In this document: positions 1 to 11,500 of the stretch, in pieces
Numbering within the stretch: position 1 is the stretch's first letter
Layout: each line of letters starts with the position of its first letter
Assembly: GCA_029948255.1 (NCBI GenBank)
Contig: JALIZF010001751.1
Location: 469,001-533,000 of the forward strand
Length of the DNA stretch: 64,000 bases
Source: Telmatactis stephensoni
Lineage: Eukaryota > Cnidaria > Anthozoa > Actiniaria > Isophelliidae
Reading direction: 5' to 3'
Translations under genes and position numbers: made by a program
The notes under the pieces: generated by a model
What the model saw: the letters and a program-made list of their open reading frames with translations, nothing else
Databases searched by the model: none
Told to the model about the DNA's origin: nothing

Positions 1-2160
1 AGGGTATCCTTCACTATCCTCTAATGTCCTTTGGTATCCTTCACTATCCTTCCGTGTCCTTTGGTATCCTTCACTATTCTTCTGTGTCCTTTGGCATCCT
101 TCACTATCCTCTAATGTCCTTTGGTATCCTCCACTATCCTTAAGTGTCCTTTGGTATCCTTCACTATCCTTCTGTATCCTTTGGTGTCCTTCCCTATCCT
201 TCCGTGTCCTTTGATATCCTTTACCATCCTTCCGTGTCCTTTGGTATCCTTCACTATCCTTCCGTGTCCTTTGGTATCCTTCACTATCCTTTCCTGTCCT
301 TTAGTATACTTCACTATCCTTCCGTGTCCTAGGGTATCCTTCACTATCCTCTAATGTCCTTTGGTATCCTTCACTATCCTTCTGTATCCTTTGGTGTCCT
401 TCCCTATCCTTCCGTGTCCTTTGATATCCTTTACCATCCTTCCGTGTCCTTTGGTATCCTTCACTATCCTTCCTGTCCTTTGGTATCCTTCACTATCCTT
501 CCGTGTCCTTTGGTATCCTTCACTATCCTTTCCTGTCCTTTAGTATACTTCACTATCCTTCCGTGTCCTAGGGTATCCTTCACTATCCTCTAATGTCCTT
601 TGGTATCCTTCACTATCCTTCCGTGTCCTTTGGTATCCTTCACTATCCTTCTGTGTCCTTTGGTATCCTTCACTATCCTCTAATGTCCTTTGGTATCCTT
701 CTGTGTCCTTTGGTATCCTTGACTATCCTCTAATGTCCTTTGGTATCCTTCACTATCCTCTAATGTCCTTTGGTATCCTTCACTATCCTTCCGTGTCCTT
801 TGGTATCCTTCACTATCCTTCTGTGTCCTTTGGTATCCTTCACTATCCTCTAATGTCCTTTGGTATCCTTCTGTGTCCTTTGGTATCCTTCACTATCCTC
901 TAATGTCCTTTGGTATCCTTCACTATCCTCTAATGTCCTTTGGTATCCTTCACTATCCTTCTGTGTCCTTTGGTATACTTCACTATCCTTCTGTATTCTT
1001 TGGTATCCTTCACTATCCTTCCCTGTCGTTTGGTATCCTTCACCATCCTTCCGTGTCCTTTGGTGTCCTTCACTATCCTTCCCTGTCCTTTAGTATCCTT
1101 CACTATCCTACCGTATCCTTTGGTATCCTTCACTATCCTATCGTGTGCTTTGGTATCCTTCACAATCCTCTAATGTCCTTTGGTGTCCTTCACTATCCTT
1201 CCCTGTCCTTTAGTATCCTTCACTGTCCTTCCCTATCCTTTGGTATCCTTCACTATCCTTCCGTGTCCTTTGGTATTCTTCACTATTTTCTAATCTCCTT
1301 TGGTATCCTTCACTATCCTCTAATGTCCTTTGGTATCCTTCACTATCCTTCCCTGTCCTTTGGTATCCTTCACTATCCTCTAATGTCCTTTGGTGTCCTT
1401 CACTATCCTTCCCTGTCCTTTGGTATCCTTCACTATCTTAAGGACTCCTTTGGAGTCCTTAGGTATCTTTCATCATCCTTTGGTGACCGTAGTTATCCTT
1501 TACTATCATTAGGTATCATTCACTATCCTAAGAAATCTTTCACTAACCTTTGTTGTCTTTCAATGCCCTCAGGCATCCTTTACCATCCTTTGGAGTCCCT
1601 AAGTATCCTTAGGTATCCTTCATCATCCTTTGGTGACCGTAGTTATCCTTCTCTATCCTTTTGCACCCTAAGGTATTCTTCACTACCCTTAGGTATCCTT
1701 TACCATCCTTTGGTGTCCTTTGGTGTCCGTTGTTATCCTTTGATGACTTTAGCTACCCTTACAATACCCTTCACTATCCTTAGGTGTCCTTTACCATCCT
1801 TTGGTATCCTTCATCATCCTTTGGTGACCTTACTTATCCTTCTCTATCATTTGGCACCCTTAGGTATCCTTTATGCTTTGGTGTCCTTACGTATCCTTTG
1901 GTATCCTTCATCGTCCTTTGGTGACCGTTGTTATCCTTCTCTATCCTTTGGCACCCTTGGCTTGGGTATCCTTCACTACCCTTAGGTATTCTTTACCATC
2001 CTTTGGTGACCTTAGTTATACTCCACTATCGTTAGGTATCATTCACTATCCTAAGATATCCTTCACTAACCTTTGTTATCATTCACTACCCTCAGGTATC
2101 CTTTACTATCCTTAGGTATCCTTAGGTATCCTTCGTCATCCTTTGGTGACGGTAGTTAAT
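1..2160. repeat. Left 30-bp minisatellite array
   Basis: A tandem array of a pyrimidine-rich 30-bp unit built from ggtatccttcactatcc followed by a variable ttccgtgtccttt or tctaatgtccttt half. It runs from the window edge and is regular to about 1,440; from there to 2,160 it decays into diverged units (Ta-like variants such as ggtgaccgtagttatcc). The same unit occurs in reverse complement at 8,508-13,920. Because 30 is a multiple of 3 and most units lack stops, several frames stay open for hundreds of bases; these are not treated as genes. The outer (left) end lies outside the window. Confidence 0.97.
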
Positions 2161-2957
2161 ATACTTCTCTATGTATGTCTTAAGCAAGTTGCATGCAACA
2201 AGTAGGCGAAAATTGCACAGTGTAAATTGGCTTTAACATAAATATCAGTGACGAATACCCTTTTTTGTTATGGTTACGCATAACCTTTTCACTTTTCACT
2301 TCTCAAATGAAAGCCAGAACACACTGAAAAGATCCAGCTCAGTTATGCTCCTTTGTGTTCTTATACATTTTGGACGACCACGTTGGAAACATCGAAAGCA
2401 CTAACAATAAAGCCCTTTCCTTTCTTAATAGTTATCCCATTGCTTCGAATTCCTAAAATGGTGCTAGAATTTCTCCCTTTTGTTAACAAAATAGAAAATA
2501 TTACGTCGAAAGTTTGATATCGTCTACAACCGCTAGGGCGCTCCGTGAAGAAAGAGCTTGTGGAAATATGAGGCCGTTTACATAATACCGAACGAGTTCA
2601 TCGAGGCTGTTATATATTTCTTCGTTTATGTTTACATGATACCAGAGTAAAATTTCATTCCGGGTTAATCTATTTAGGGTTTCAGTCATTCCGGAACAAA
2701 ACACTTATTCGGACATCATGCAAACGCGTTATGGCACTCCGTAAGAAACCTGGTTAGGAGCGAAGGAAACAGAAAGACGAAAAAGGACATAAATACTTGC
2801 TTCTTCTTGCTTAACTCCCTTGCACGTAGACGCCATCATTCTCGTTCCTGGACGAAACTCATTTCGGAATCATGTAACTAAAGGCCCCTCAATTCCATGG
2901 AATATAGTAGATGCAGGATTGTCGCAGGCGCGAGTAATGACAATGTACGTACTTAGG
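2161..2957. other. Spacer, no gene recognised
   Basis: Unique-looking AT-rich sequence between the left array and the first small palindromic element. Only short open frames occur and none resembles a known domain. Confidence 0.6.
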
Positions 2958-3084
2958 CCTAGTTCAAACGTCGCATCTCACATGTACCGAATTCAATGCA
3001 AATTAGTCAAATCTTTTGTTTCTTCTCATTATCATCTCATTTTCATTGAATTCAGCACATGTGAGGTGTGACGTTTGAACTAGG
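2958..3084. mobile_element. Small palindromic element (MITE-like)
   Basis: The left arm begins cctagttcaaacgt at 2,958. The right arm ends acgtttgaactagg at 3,084. The arms match imperfectly over about 43 bp (2,958-3,000 against 3,042-3,084), around a short centre. No coding capacity is visible. The structure fits a miniature inverted-repeat element; the family and target duplication were not determined. Confidence 0.7.
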
Positions 3085-3252
3085 ACTTAGACACCCCACC
3101 AGATCGTGTTAAAAATCGCCCTAAAACCAATTTCGTCATCCTCCTACTCAAAAGATATATTTTCTGAAGAGTTTAGTTAAACTAGTTTAGTTGGTGTGAA
3201 TGCAGCAGTACGTCTACTTACTATTTCACGTTTTTGTTTACATTGCCTAAGG

Positions 3253-3774
3253 TAGAGTGAGCGCACTTAGAGTGATTTTCATCGGACTGTGAAACAATTA
3301 CTAATAGTCAGTGTTTAATAGTGTCTAATAGTTGTATTGCAACAAAAGAAAACAGTGGATGCAGAGTCTATTAGTGTCTATTAGCTTAGTAACTATTTCA
3401 CAGTCCGGTGAAAATCACTCTAACCCGTGAAAAACAAACTGAATGTTAGTGTATAATAGTTCAATAGGCACAAAAGAAAACAGAAATAGAAATCTAATAG
3501 AAATAGAAGTCTAATATAGAAGTCTAATAGTTGTATTGCAACAAAAGAAAACAATGGGTGCAGAGTCTATTAGTGTCTATTAGCTAAGTAACTATTTCAC
3601 AGTCCGGTGAAAATCACTCTAACCCTTGAAAAACAAACTGAATGTTAGCGTGTAATAGTTCAATAGGCACAACAGAAAACAGAAATAGAAATCTAAGATC
3701 TAAGAAATAGATCTAAGATCTACTAGTAACTAGTAGTCTCCTTATTATTTCACGGGTTAAGTGCGCACACTCTA
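3253..3774. mobile_element. Composite TA-flanked MITE cluster
   Basis: The outer ends are inverted: tagagtgagcgcacttag at 3,253 and ttaagtgcgcacactcta ending at 3,774. Inside are arms of a second palindrome (agagtgattttcatcgg near 3,270; ccggtgaaaatcactct near 3,405 and again near 3,605). There is also a direct repeat of about 130 bp, at about 3,371-3,502 and 3,563-3,694. The termini match the simpler elements at 4,131-4,267 and 47,456-47,597, so this is probably the same family with an internal duplication or nested copy. Confidence 0.7.
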
Positions 3775-4128
3775 CTACAAATTTAAAGTATATAGAAAGT
3801 GTAATAGTCGAATGGTTATAGAATGATGTCAAAATCCCGCGAAATAAAAAGCTAACGTTAACAATGGAAGTACGGTCTATTACTGTCCATTAGTCAAACT
3901 ATTTCACGGGTCTTTTGACTTCACTCTAACAGAACAAATGACCTACAGTGTGATAAAGTGTAATAAGCTAAAGCGACGTATTTATTTTCACAGGTTTAAG
4001 GAAATCACTCTAAATACAGACACTGAAAGCGTATGATTCCTTTTGCGTCTTCTTCTTTTTGTTAGGCTTTTAATGAAACTGAAACAAGGATTATAATATA
4101 GATGTAACAAGGATTATATGAATTATAA
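3775..4128. other. Diverged remnants of the same MITE family
   Basis: There is no gene. Fragments such as ctatttcacgggt near 3,899 and a repeated taacaaggattata motif near 4,080-4,120 suggest decayed copies of the neighbouring small elements. Confidence 0.4.
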
Positions 4129-4130
4129 TA

Positions 4131-4267
4131 GAGTGAGCGCACTTAATCCGTGAAACACTACCTGGTTGTTAGTGTGTAATAGTTCCATAGGCACAAAAGA
4201 GAACAATGGAAATAAGATCTACTAGTAACTAGTAGTCTACTATTTCACGGGTTACGTGCGCTCACTC
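4131..4267. mobile_element. TA-flanked MITE with 25-bp inverted ends
   Basis: Inverted termini gagtgagcgcacttaatcc and the near-complement gttacgtgcgctcactc, each followed internally by the motif cgtgaaa/tttcacg. A TA dinucleotide lies on both sides, at 4,129-4,130 and 4,268-4,269. It is related to the element at 47,456-47,597, whose TA target duplication is confirmed by an empty site. A Tc1/mariner-like origin is inferred from the TA target. Confidence 0.8.
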
Positions 4268-4269
4268 TA

Positions 4270-4931
4270 TATGGATATCTGTTTAGTTAGGTTCACTTCC
4301 TTTGTACCTTACGATTATTTTGTCACGTTTAATATACCTTGAAAAATGAAGTCCAATATTGACTAAAATTTTCGAGAACGTGGCATAGTGATTATTATTT
4401 TAACCAAGAGACAATAATACTAGGAGAGTGAAGCTCACCATTGATGTCTGTGCGATGCTCGCGGTAACTAAGGCTATTTTTAGTGACTTCGCCATCGCGC
4501 ACGCAAGACTCTTAAACAATAGAATTGAAATGAGGAAATTGAAATGCCGAAAGCAAACGGTGCCGTCCGCGCGCATGTCAAAAATCACATTCTATTTATT
4601 CTATAGCCTTAAACAAGAACATCAAACAGAGATCAATACCGAGCCTTGCTCTTTTGGTATTGTGGTGTCGTCTTAACTTGTAATTGTTTGTTACAATTGT
4701 AGAAACAGAAACAAGAAAATTTCCATTCATTAGATGGCGTGTAAGTAGAGTGAACACAACCCTCCCCTCACAAGATGTGTGGTGATGTTTACTGTTCCAC
4801 ATCATGTTCATTGACGTCAGTCTAGCTAACTGTCAAGGTGCTGTCTATCATTTCTAACTAGTTGCACACAATTGTTTTGTTAAAACAAGTTAGTCTCTTT
4901 TAGATGATGTATGCAACACACATATTTTCCA
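4270..4931. other. Spacer downstream of the transposase-OTU-CXC gene
   Basis: No gene recognised. It contains short open frames on both strands without domain signatures and probably includes the 3' flank of the minus-strand gene that ends at 4,932. Confidence 0.5.
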
Positions 4932-5662
4932 CTATGCGGTACGCACTTTAAAGACTTCCTGCTTCTGTTCAAAATGTGTCATTTTTGCTGTAACCTGGGC
5001 ACTGGTCTTATTGCATGGCTTGGATGGCAATGGATGAGAATGACTTTGTGTCACAATGTAGTTGTATAAAGTACAAATGTTATCACCTGATGGCATAATC
5101 ACAGTAAGTGAAAGGAACTGCACAACAGAAGCCAAAAGTGTACTTTCAAAATCTGTCCAAGATCCAGGTGATGGTTTGAACCCAGAATTTGCCAGAAACG
5201 TATGGCTGTTGGTTCTTTTGTAATCCGGGCAACTTCTTTTACGTGGTGATGGCACGATTGGTGATTTCACATCCTTTTTAGGTTTAGCGCCATGAACATT
5301 GCTGCAATTTTTACACTTGCATCTACTGGAACACCCTTGCCCATTTCCAAGACATGGGCATTTGGACTTCTTCTCTCCATCTTTACAAGAAACGTTAAGA
5401 TTATTATTAGCATTGTCATTTTCTCTCTTTGTTGCCCATTCTCCACATCGACAGCTTAATAGTTTAGGTGGTGTACTTGGTAATGTTTGGGATGTATTAC
5501 AACAATTTCTGCAGATGCACTTCCTTGTGCAAGGTTTATTTTGCCTGACACATGGGCATGTGATGGTTTTGCCACATTTCGCTTGTTGACAGAATGGCAA
5601 ATTCCCTCTTGACTTGTTTTTTCCACACGAACATGATAGGGATACTTCCTGTTGTAGTGAAT
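4932..5662 (-). CDS. CXC-domain exon of transposase-OTU gene (last exon)
   Basis: The second and last visible exon of the minus-strand gene. The acceptor (ccatag) places its start at 5,662. Joined to the donor at 6,292 it continues the frame as ...VKIS-DSLQQEVSLS. The product has two cysteine-rich blocks: C-S-C-G ... C-P-C ... C-I-C-R-N-C-C-N, then C-R-C-G ... C-P-C ... C-K-C-K-N-C-S-N. This is the spacing of CXC domains known from MSL2 and Tesmin/TSO1 proteins, which bind zinc and DNA. A basic stretch (PRKRS) follows, then a tail with no recognised domain ending VRTA. The genomic frame extends upstream to an ATG at 5,702, but the strong splice acceptor and matching phase make an exon more likely than a separate gene. 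The role is inferred to be DNA binding for the transposase. Confidence 0.75.
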
Positions 5663-6291
5663 CTATGGAAAAAAATAAATAAAAATGCGAAGAGATAAAC
5701 AATCATTGAAATAAAACCATTGGCAAAATGACAAAATTTGCATATAAAGTGATCAAACATTGACTCTGACCCAAACACACTTGACATTCATTCGAACAAC
5801 AAAATGTTAAAAAAGTCAAAAAAAAAAAAAAAAGGAAAACATTTGGAAGGTTCAGTTGTGATTACATGAGAATTTTCAGCCCATTTCACTTGTCTTAACC
5901 TTCCAGCCCAGTACAGCCTGGAAATTTCCTTCTGTGCTGAAATTCTGAAAAAAAATCTTCATCTAAACATTTACCTAAATAGTTTTGAAATGATACCAAA
6001 CTTTCCTATTTCACCTTAGATTGTTTAAACAATTATGCATTAGAAATAACAACCTCTTTTCCTTCCTTAGAGAACATTCCATACACAATTTTTTCTTCAT
6101 TTGAGAACTGATAATTTCTATGCAGGTATCACTTCAGTGAGAAATGAGCCAGTTTGGACATTAAAATGACAATTTTGTTAGGAGCAACGGCATTTGCTTA
6201 CGACTGAACTCATGAAACTCAAACTCACGGAACTCACACTTTAACCATAAATTTGTACTACTTCATCCAACTGAAAATAACCCTACAGTAC
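5663..6291 (-). other. Intron between OTU and CXC exons
   Basis: The inferred intron of 629 bp has donor cag|gtactg at 6,292/6,291 and acceptor ccatag at 5,663. It is AT-rich, with a poly-A/T tract near 5,818-5,834. Frame continuity across it is the main support. Confidence 0.65.
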
Positions 6292-8507
6292 CTGAAATCT
6301 TAACTGCATCATAATGTCCTGCACCATAGCTGTTGTAAGCAATAAATAATGGTGATGAAACCACAAAGTCATTTGGGAAAAAAGGAACATACTTGTGTTT
6401 AGGGAGAGAAGTAATGACCACTATTGGTATTCTCAGGATATCAGCACACACTTTGATGACTAAGTCACCAAGATTTCCACAAAATGTCCCTTGTTCCCTG
6501 AATAGCTCAGTCTCATCATTTAGTGATTCTTGTTGGATTCCAACAAGCAGTTGATAGCTTTCATTACTCTGTACATTATCCACAAAGATTTGCCTTAATT
6601 TGAATGCATCTTCTGCTTCATTATTATTCAGTCCAAGTTCTTCAAGATGTGACAGCAAATTAATGTTGTCGTTATCTTTGATGAGCTTCTTTAACTCCCT
6701 TACAATACTGGTAAAGGCACAATCCCCATCTCCACTTACGGGGTCAATTGTAAATCCCAAGGAGGAAAGGTTTCTTACGAGATCTTGAGAATGAACAATG
6801 TATGATGAATCATGTGTATTTGACAATTTGTTAAGTTCAGATAAATTGTGATTAAAGAGGAAATCAAATGAATTGACACTTTTGTCATTTATCTGGCTAT
6901 TCAGGCTGGACAAAACTTTATAGAGCTGGACTGCTTCTTCTATTATATTCTTTGCAATCCTCTCATCAAGGACATGTTCAATGCAATCTGCAACAATTAC
7001 AGCATCCTCTGCAGGTGTTGATATATTGACATTGTCTTTTCTATTGTTTGTTGTACACATATCATTGAGGGAAACAGGATTTCTTTCCTCCGTAATCCGT
7101 ACATGTGAAGCAGTCAGTGAGCAGATACCACAATTTTGGTAAGAAATCAAAGTTCTATGTGACTCCACTGGGGTTACCGGCGTCACTTTTACATTTTTAA
7201 AATGTTTATCACCCTTCAATTTTGAATTATAACCATAAAACAATGCTGTCAAAATTGCGATTGCAAGCTCAGGTCCAATGACAGGAGCCCCACACAAAAG
7301 AGATCTGTTAAGGATCTGATGAAGTCTTTCATTTCCTTCCGTTCCTTCTCCTGGTTCAATACCTGATAGACACCCCTTATCAATGTGAACCTTAAGCTTT
7401 TCAATTTCGTTTAGGGCTTTTGCAAGCTCTGGTTCGTGTAGAACATTTTGCCAACGTTTAATAAATGTATCAATATTTTTCATAATGACAGACTTCTCTG
7501 GTGTTGGCATGGTTCGTTCATCTCCTAGGTCGCCATTCACTCGAAAAACAAGTCCAAACTCCTTTGATATCTGTCTAGAAAACTCAGTACCCTTCGGAAT
7601 AGAATTGGTAAATCTCTGTACTGCATGGAATAAATCCAGTCTGACTGGAACTTCCTCCCCAAGAATTCTTTGGTATAATCTCCTATATTTACAGCAATCA
7701 TCAACGTATATACACTTCAATTTTATCATTTCTTGCCTCAATTTCACATTTTCAATCAGTTCTTCAATTTCTTCAAAAGCACAGGTCTTTGTCAACCGCC
7801 ACTCAATAACTTCTTTGATTTCATTAAGCACAATGAACAGGTTTCCATAATGACCAACAAAATGACCATCAACATTTCTAAATGCTCCAATGTTCTTGCT
7901 GACTTTGAAAGTATGATCACAAGAAATAGTTAACGCTTTCAACTTTGACATCTCGTGTTCATAAAATGGTTTGAGCTCTTGAAAGTGTTCAAGATACATA
8001 TACGTCAACAGATTAGACGAGGGGAAAGAGAAGAGGATATCACCGTAAAAGTTATCAAAGGAAGTTATGTTCTCAGAAGTATGAGAAGTTCTATTTTGCG
8101 AAGACTGAAACGAAAGAAACGCTTCGCCTCTGTCACAATAAGACCGGTAATTCAAAGAAGCAAAGATTTCACATATTCGCAAAAAATTCACACCTTCGAA
8201 CACTAAACTTTCCATTGTATGCATCAAATGTTTGCTACACCCACCACGGTAATACAGTTTGAAAGGAAAAACAGAAGATATAAATCTTGGTAAATTTTCC
8301 ATGACTATCTTGCTGGCTGACAGGTAACGATGGCGGAAACCAGACTGACGACACCAATAGATTCTTTGAATGAGAATGACATTCCCTCCGACATCGTACA
8401 CGAGTCTTGGGTTCCGGAGACTGGCCTTTGTCAGGATGTTGGTCCAGTCTCCAAGTTCAAGAAAACACTTATGTTCTGGACAACGCAAAGTGCAATTGTA
8501 GTGTGTA
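6292..8507 (-). CDS. DDE transposase-like and OTU protease exon
   Basis: A long minus-strand exon. The open frame runs on to an ATG at 8,716, but its first 70 residues are translated minisatellite, so the gene-specific part starts near 8,507. Residue numbers follow that frame. A Cys/His-containing N-terminal block (HYNCTLRCPEHKC, 72-84) is followed by a DDE-like core: CDHTFK with D267, YVDDCC with D339/D340, DLFHAV with D361/H364, and GNERLHQ with E463. An OTU-type cysteine protease domain follows, with GDGDC (D663, C666 as probable nucleophile) and GHYD (H801). Splicing at 6,292 adds the CXC exon. A transposase carrying its own deubiquitinase-like domain is inferred. The superfamily is uncertain (ISL3-like or KDZ-like were considered). 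No internal stop is seen, so the copy may be young, though a true start codon is missing or lies upstream in another exon. Confidence 0.72.
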
Positions 8508-11500
8508 AGTGGACAGTGAAGGATACCAAAGGACACGGAAGGATAGTGAAGGATACCAAAGGGTAGCGAAGGATAGTGAAGGATACCAAAGGACACAGAA
8601 GGATAGTGAAGGATACCAAAGGACATTAGAGGATAGTGAAGGATACCAAAGGACCCGGAAGGATAGTGAAGGATACCAAAGGACACAGAAGGATAGTGAA
8701 GGATACCAAAGGACATTAGAGGATAGTGAAGGATACCCTAGGACACGGAAGGATAGTGAAGTATACTAAAGGACACGGAAGGATAGTGAGGGATGCCAAA
8801 GGACACAGAAGAATAGTGAAGGATACCAAAGGACAGGGAAGGATAGTGAAGGACACCAAAGGACATTAGAGGATAGTGAAGGATACCAAAGGACACGGAA
8901 TGATAGTGAAGGATACCAAAGGACATTAGAGGATGGTGAAGGATACCAAAGGACATTAGAGGATAGTGAAGGATACCAAAGGACATTAGAGGATAGTGAA
9001 GGATACCCTAGGACACGGAAGGATAGTGAAGTATACTAAAGGACAGGAAAGGATAGTGAAGGATACCAAAGGACACGGAAGGATAGTGAAGGATACCAAA
9101 GGGTAGCGAAGGATAGTGAAGGATACCAAAGGACACAGAAGGATAGTGAAGGATACCAAAGGACATTAGAGGATAGTGAAGGATACCAAAGGACCCGGAA
9201 GGATAGTGAAGGATACCAAAGAACATTAGAGGATAGTGAAGGATACCCTAGGACACGGAAGGATAGTGAAGTATACTAAAGGACAGGAAAGGATAGTGAA
9301 GGATACCAAAGGACACGGAAGGATAGTGAGGGATGCCAAAGGACACAGAAGAATAGTGAAGGATACCAAAGGACAGGGAAGGATAGTGAAGGACACCAAA
9401 GGACATTAGAGGATAGTGAAGGATACCCTAGGACACGGAAGGATAGTGAAGTATACTAAAGGACAGGAAAGGATAGGGAAGGATACCAAAGGACAGGGAA
9501 GGATAGTGGAGGATGCCAAAGGACACGGAAGGATGGTAAAGGATATCAAAGGACACGGAATGATAGGGAAGGATACCAAAGGATACAGAAGGATAGTGAA
9601 GGATACCAAAGGACACGTAAGGATAGTGAAGGATACGAAAGGACACGGAAGGATGGTTTGGGATGCCAAAGGACACGGAAGGATAGTGAAGAATACCAAA
9701 GGACACAGAAGGATAGTGAAGGATACCAAAGGACACGGAAGGATAGTGAAGGATAGCAAAGGACATTAGAGGATAGTGAAGGATACCCTAGGACACGGAA
9801 GGATAGTGAAGTATACTAAAGGACAGGAAAGGATAGTGAAGGATACCAAAGGACACGGAAGGATAGTGAAGGATACCAAAGGGTAGCGAAGGATAGTGAA
9901 GGATACCAAAGGACACAGAAGGATAATGAAGGATACCAAAGGACATTAGAGGATAGTGAAGGATACCAAAGGACCCGGAAGGATAGTGAAGGATACCAAA
10001 GGACACAGAAGGATAGTGAAGGATACCAAAGGACATTAGAGGATAGTGAAGGATACCCTAGGACACGGAAGGATAGTGAAGTATACTAAAGGACAGGAAA
10101 GGATAGTGAAGGATACCAAAGGACACGGAAGGATAGTGAGGGATGCCAAAGGACACAGAAGAATAGTGAAGGATACCAAAGGACACGGAAGGATAGTGAA
10201 GTATACTAAAGGACAGGAAAGGATAGGGAAGGATACCAAAGGACAGGGAAGGATAGTGAAGGATGCCAAAGGAAACGGAAGGATGGTAAAGGATATCAAA
10301 GGACACGGAATGATAGGGAAGGATACCAAAGGATACAGAAGGATAGTGAAGGATACCAAAGGACAGGAAAGGATAGTGAAGGATACCAAAGGACACGGAA
10401 GGATAGTGAGGGATGCCAAAGGACACAGAAGAATAGTGAAGGATACCAAAGGACAGGGAAGGATAGTGAAGGACACCAAAGGACATTAGAGGATAGTGAA
10501 GGATACCCTAGGACACGGAAGGATAGTGAAGTATACTAAAGGACAGGAAAGGATAGGGAAGGATACCAAAGGACAGGGAAGGATAGTGGAGGATGCCAAA
10601 GGACACGGAAGGATGGTAAAGGATATCAAAGGACACGGAATGATAGGGAAGGATACCAAAGGATACAGAAGGATAGTGAAGGATACCAAAGCACACGTAA
10701 GGATAGTGAAGGATACCAAAGGACACGTAAGGATAGTGAAGGATACCAAAGGACACGGAAGGATGGTGTGGGATGCCAAAGGACACGGAAGGATAGTGAA
10801 GAATACCAAAGGACACAGAAGGATAGTGAAGGATACCAAAGGACCCGGAAGGATAGTGAAGGATACCAAAGGACAGGAAAGGATAGTGAAGGATACCAAA
10901 GGACACGGAAGGATAGTGAAGGATACCAAAGGACACGGAAGGATAGTGAAGGATACCAAAGGACATTAGAGGATAGTGAAGGATACCCTAGGACACGGAA
11001 GGATAGTGAAGTATACTAAAGGACAGGAAAGGATAGTGAAGGATACCAAAGGACACGGAAGGATAGTGAAGGATACCAAAGGGTAGCGAAGGATAGTGAA
11101 GGATACCAAAGGACACAGAAGGATAGTGAAGGATACCAAAGGACACGGAAGGATAGTGAAGGATACCAAAGGACATTAGAGGATAGTGAAGGATACCCTA
11201 GGACACGGAAGGATAGTGAAGTATACTAAAGGACAGGAAAGGATAGGGAAGGATACCAAAGGACAAAGAAGGATAGTGGAGGATGCCAAAGGACACGGAA
11301 GGATGGTAAAGGATATCAAAGGACACGGAATGATAGGGAAGGATACCAAAGGATACAGAAGGATAGTGAAGGATACCAAAGGACACGTAAGGATAGTGAA
11401 GGATACCAAAGGACACGGAAGGATGGTGTGGGATGCCAAAGGACACGGAAGGATAGTTAAGAATACCAAACGACACAGAAGGATAGTGAAGGATACCAAA

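Noticed and set aside
873..1985. 370-codon open frame of SFGILHYPSV-type repeats
   Set aside because: It is the 30-bp minisatellite read in a stop-free frame. The same array is open in several frames on both strands.
1..2160. CRISPR-like array
   Set aside because: The units are contiguous with no unique spacers, and the context is eukaryotic.
5536..5787. 83-codon minus frame overlapping the CXC exon
   Set aside because: Shadow frame of the cysteine-rich exon; the CXC spacing is only in the other frame.
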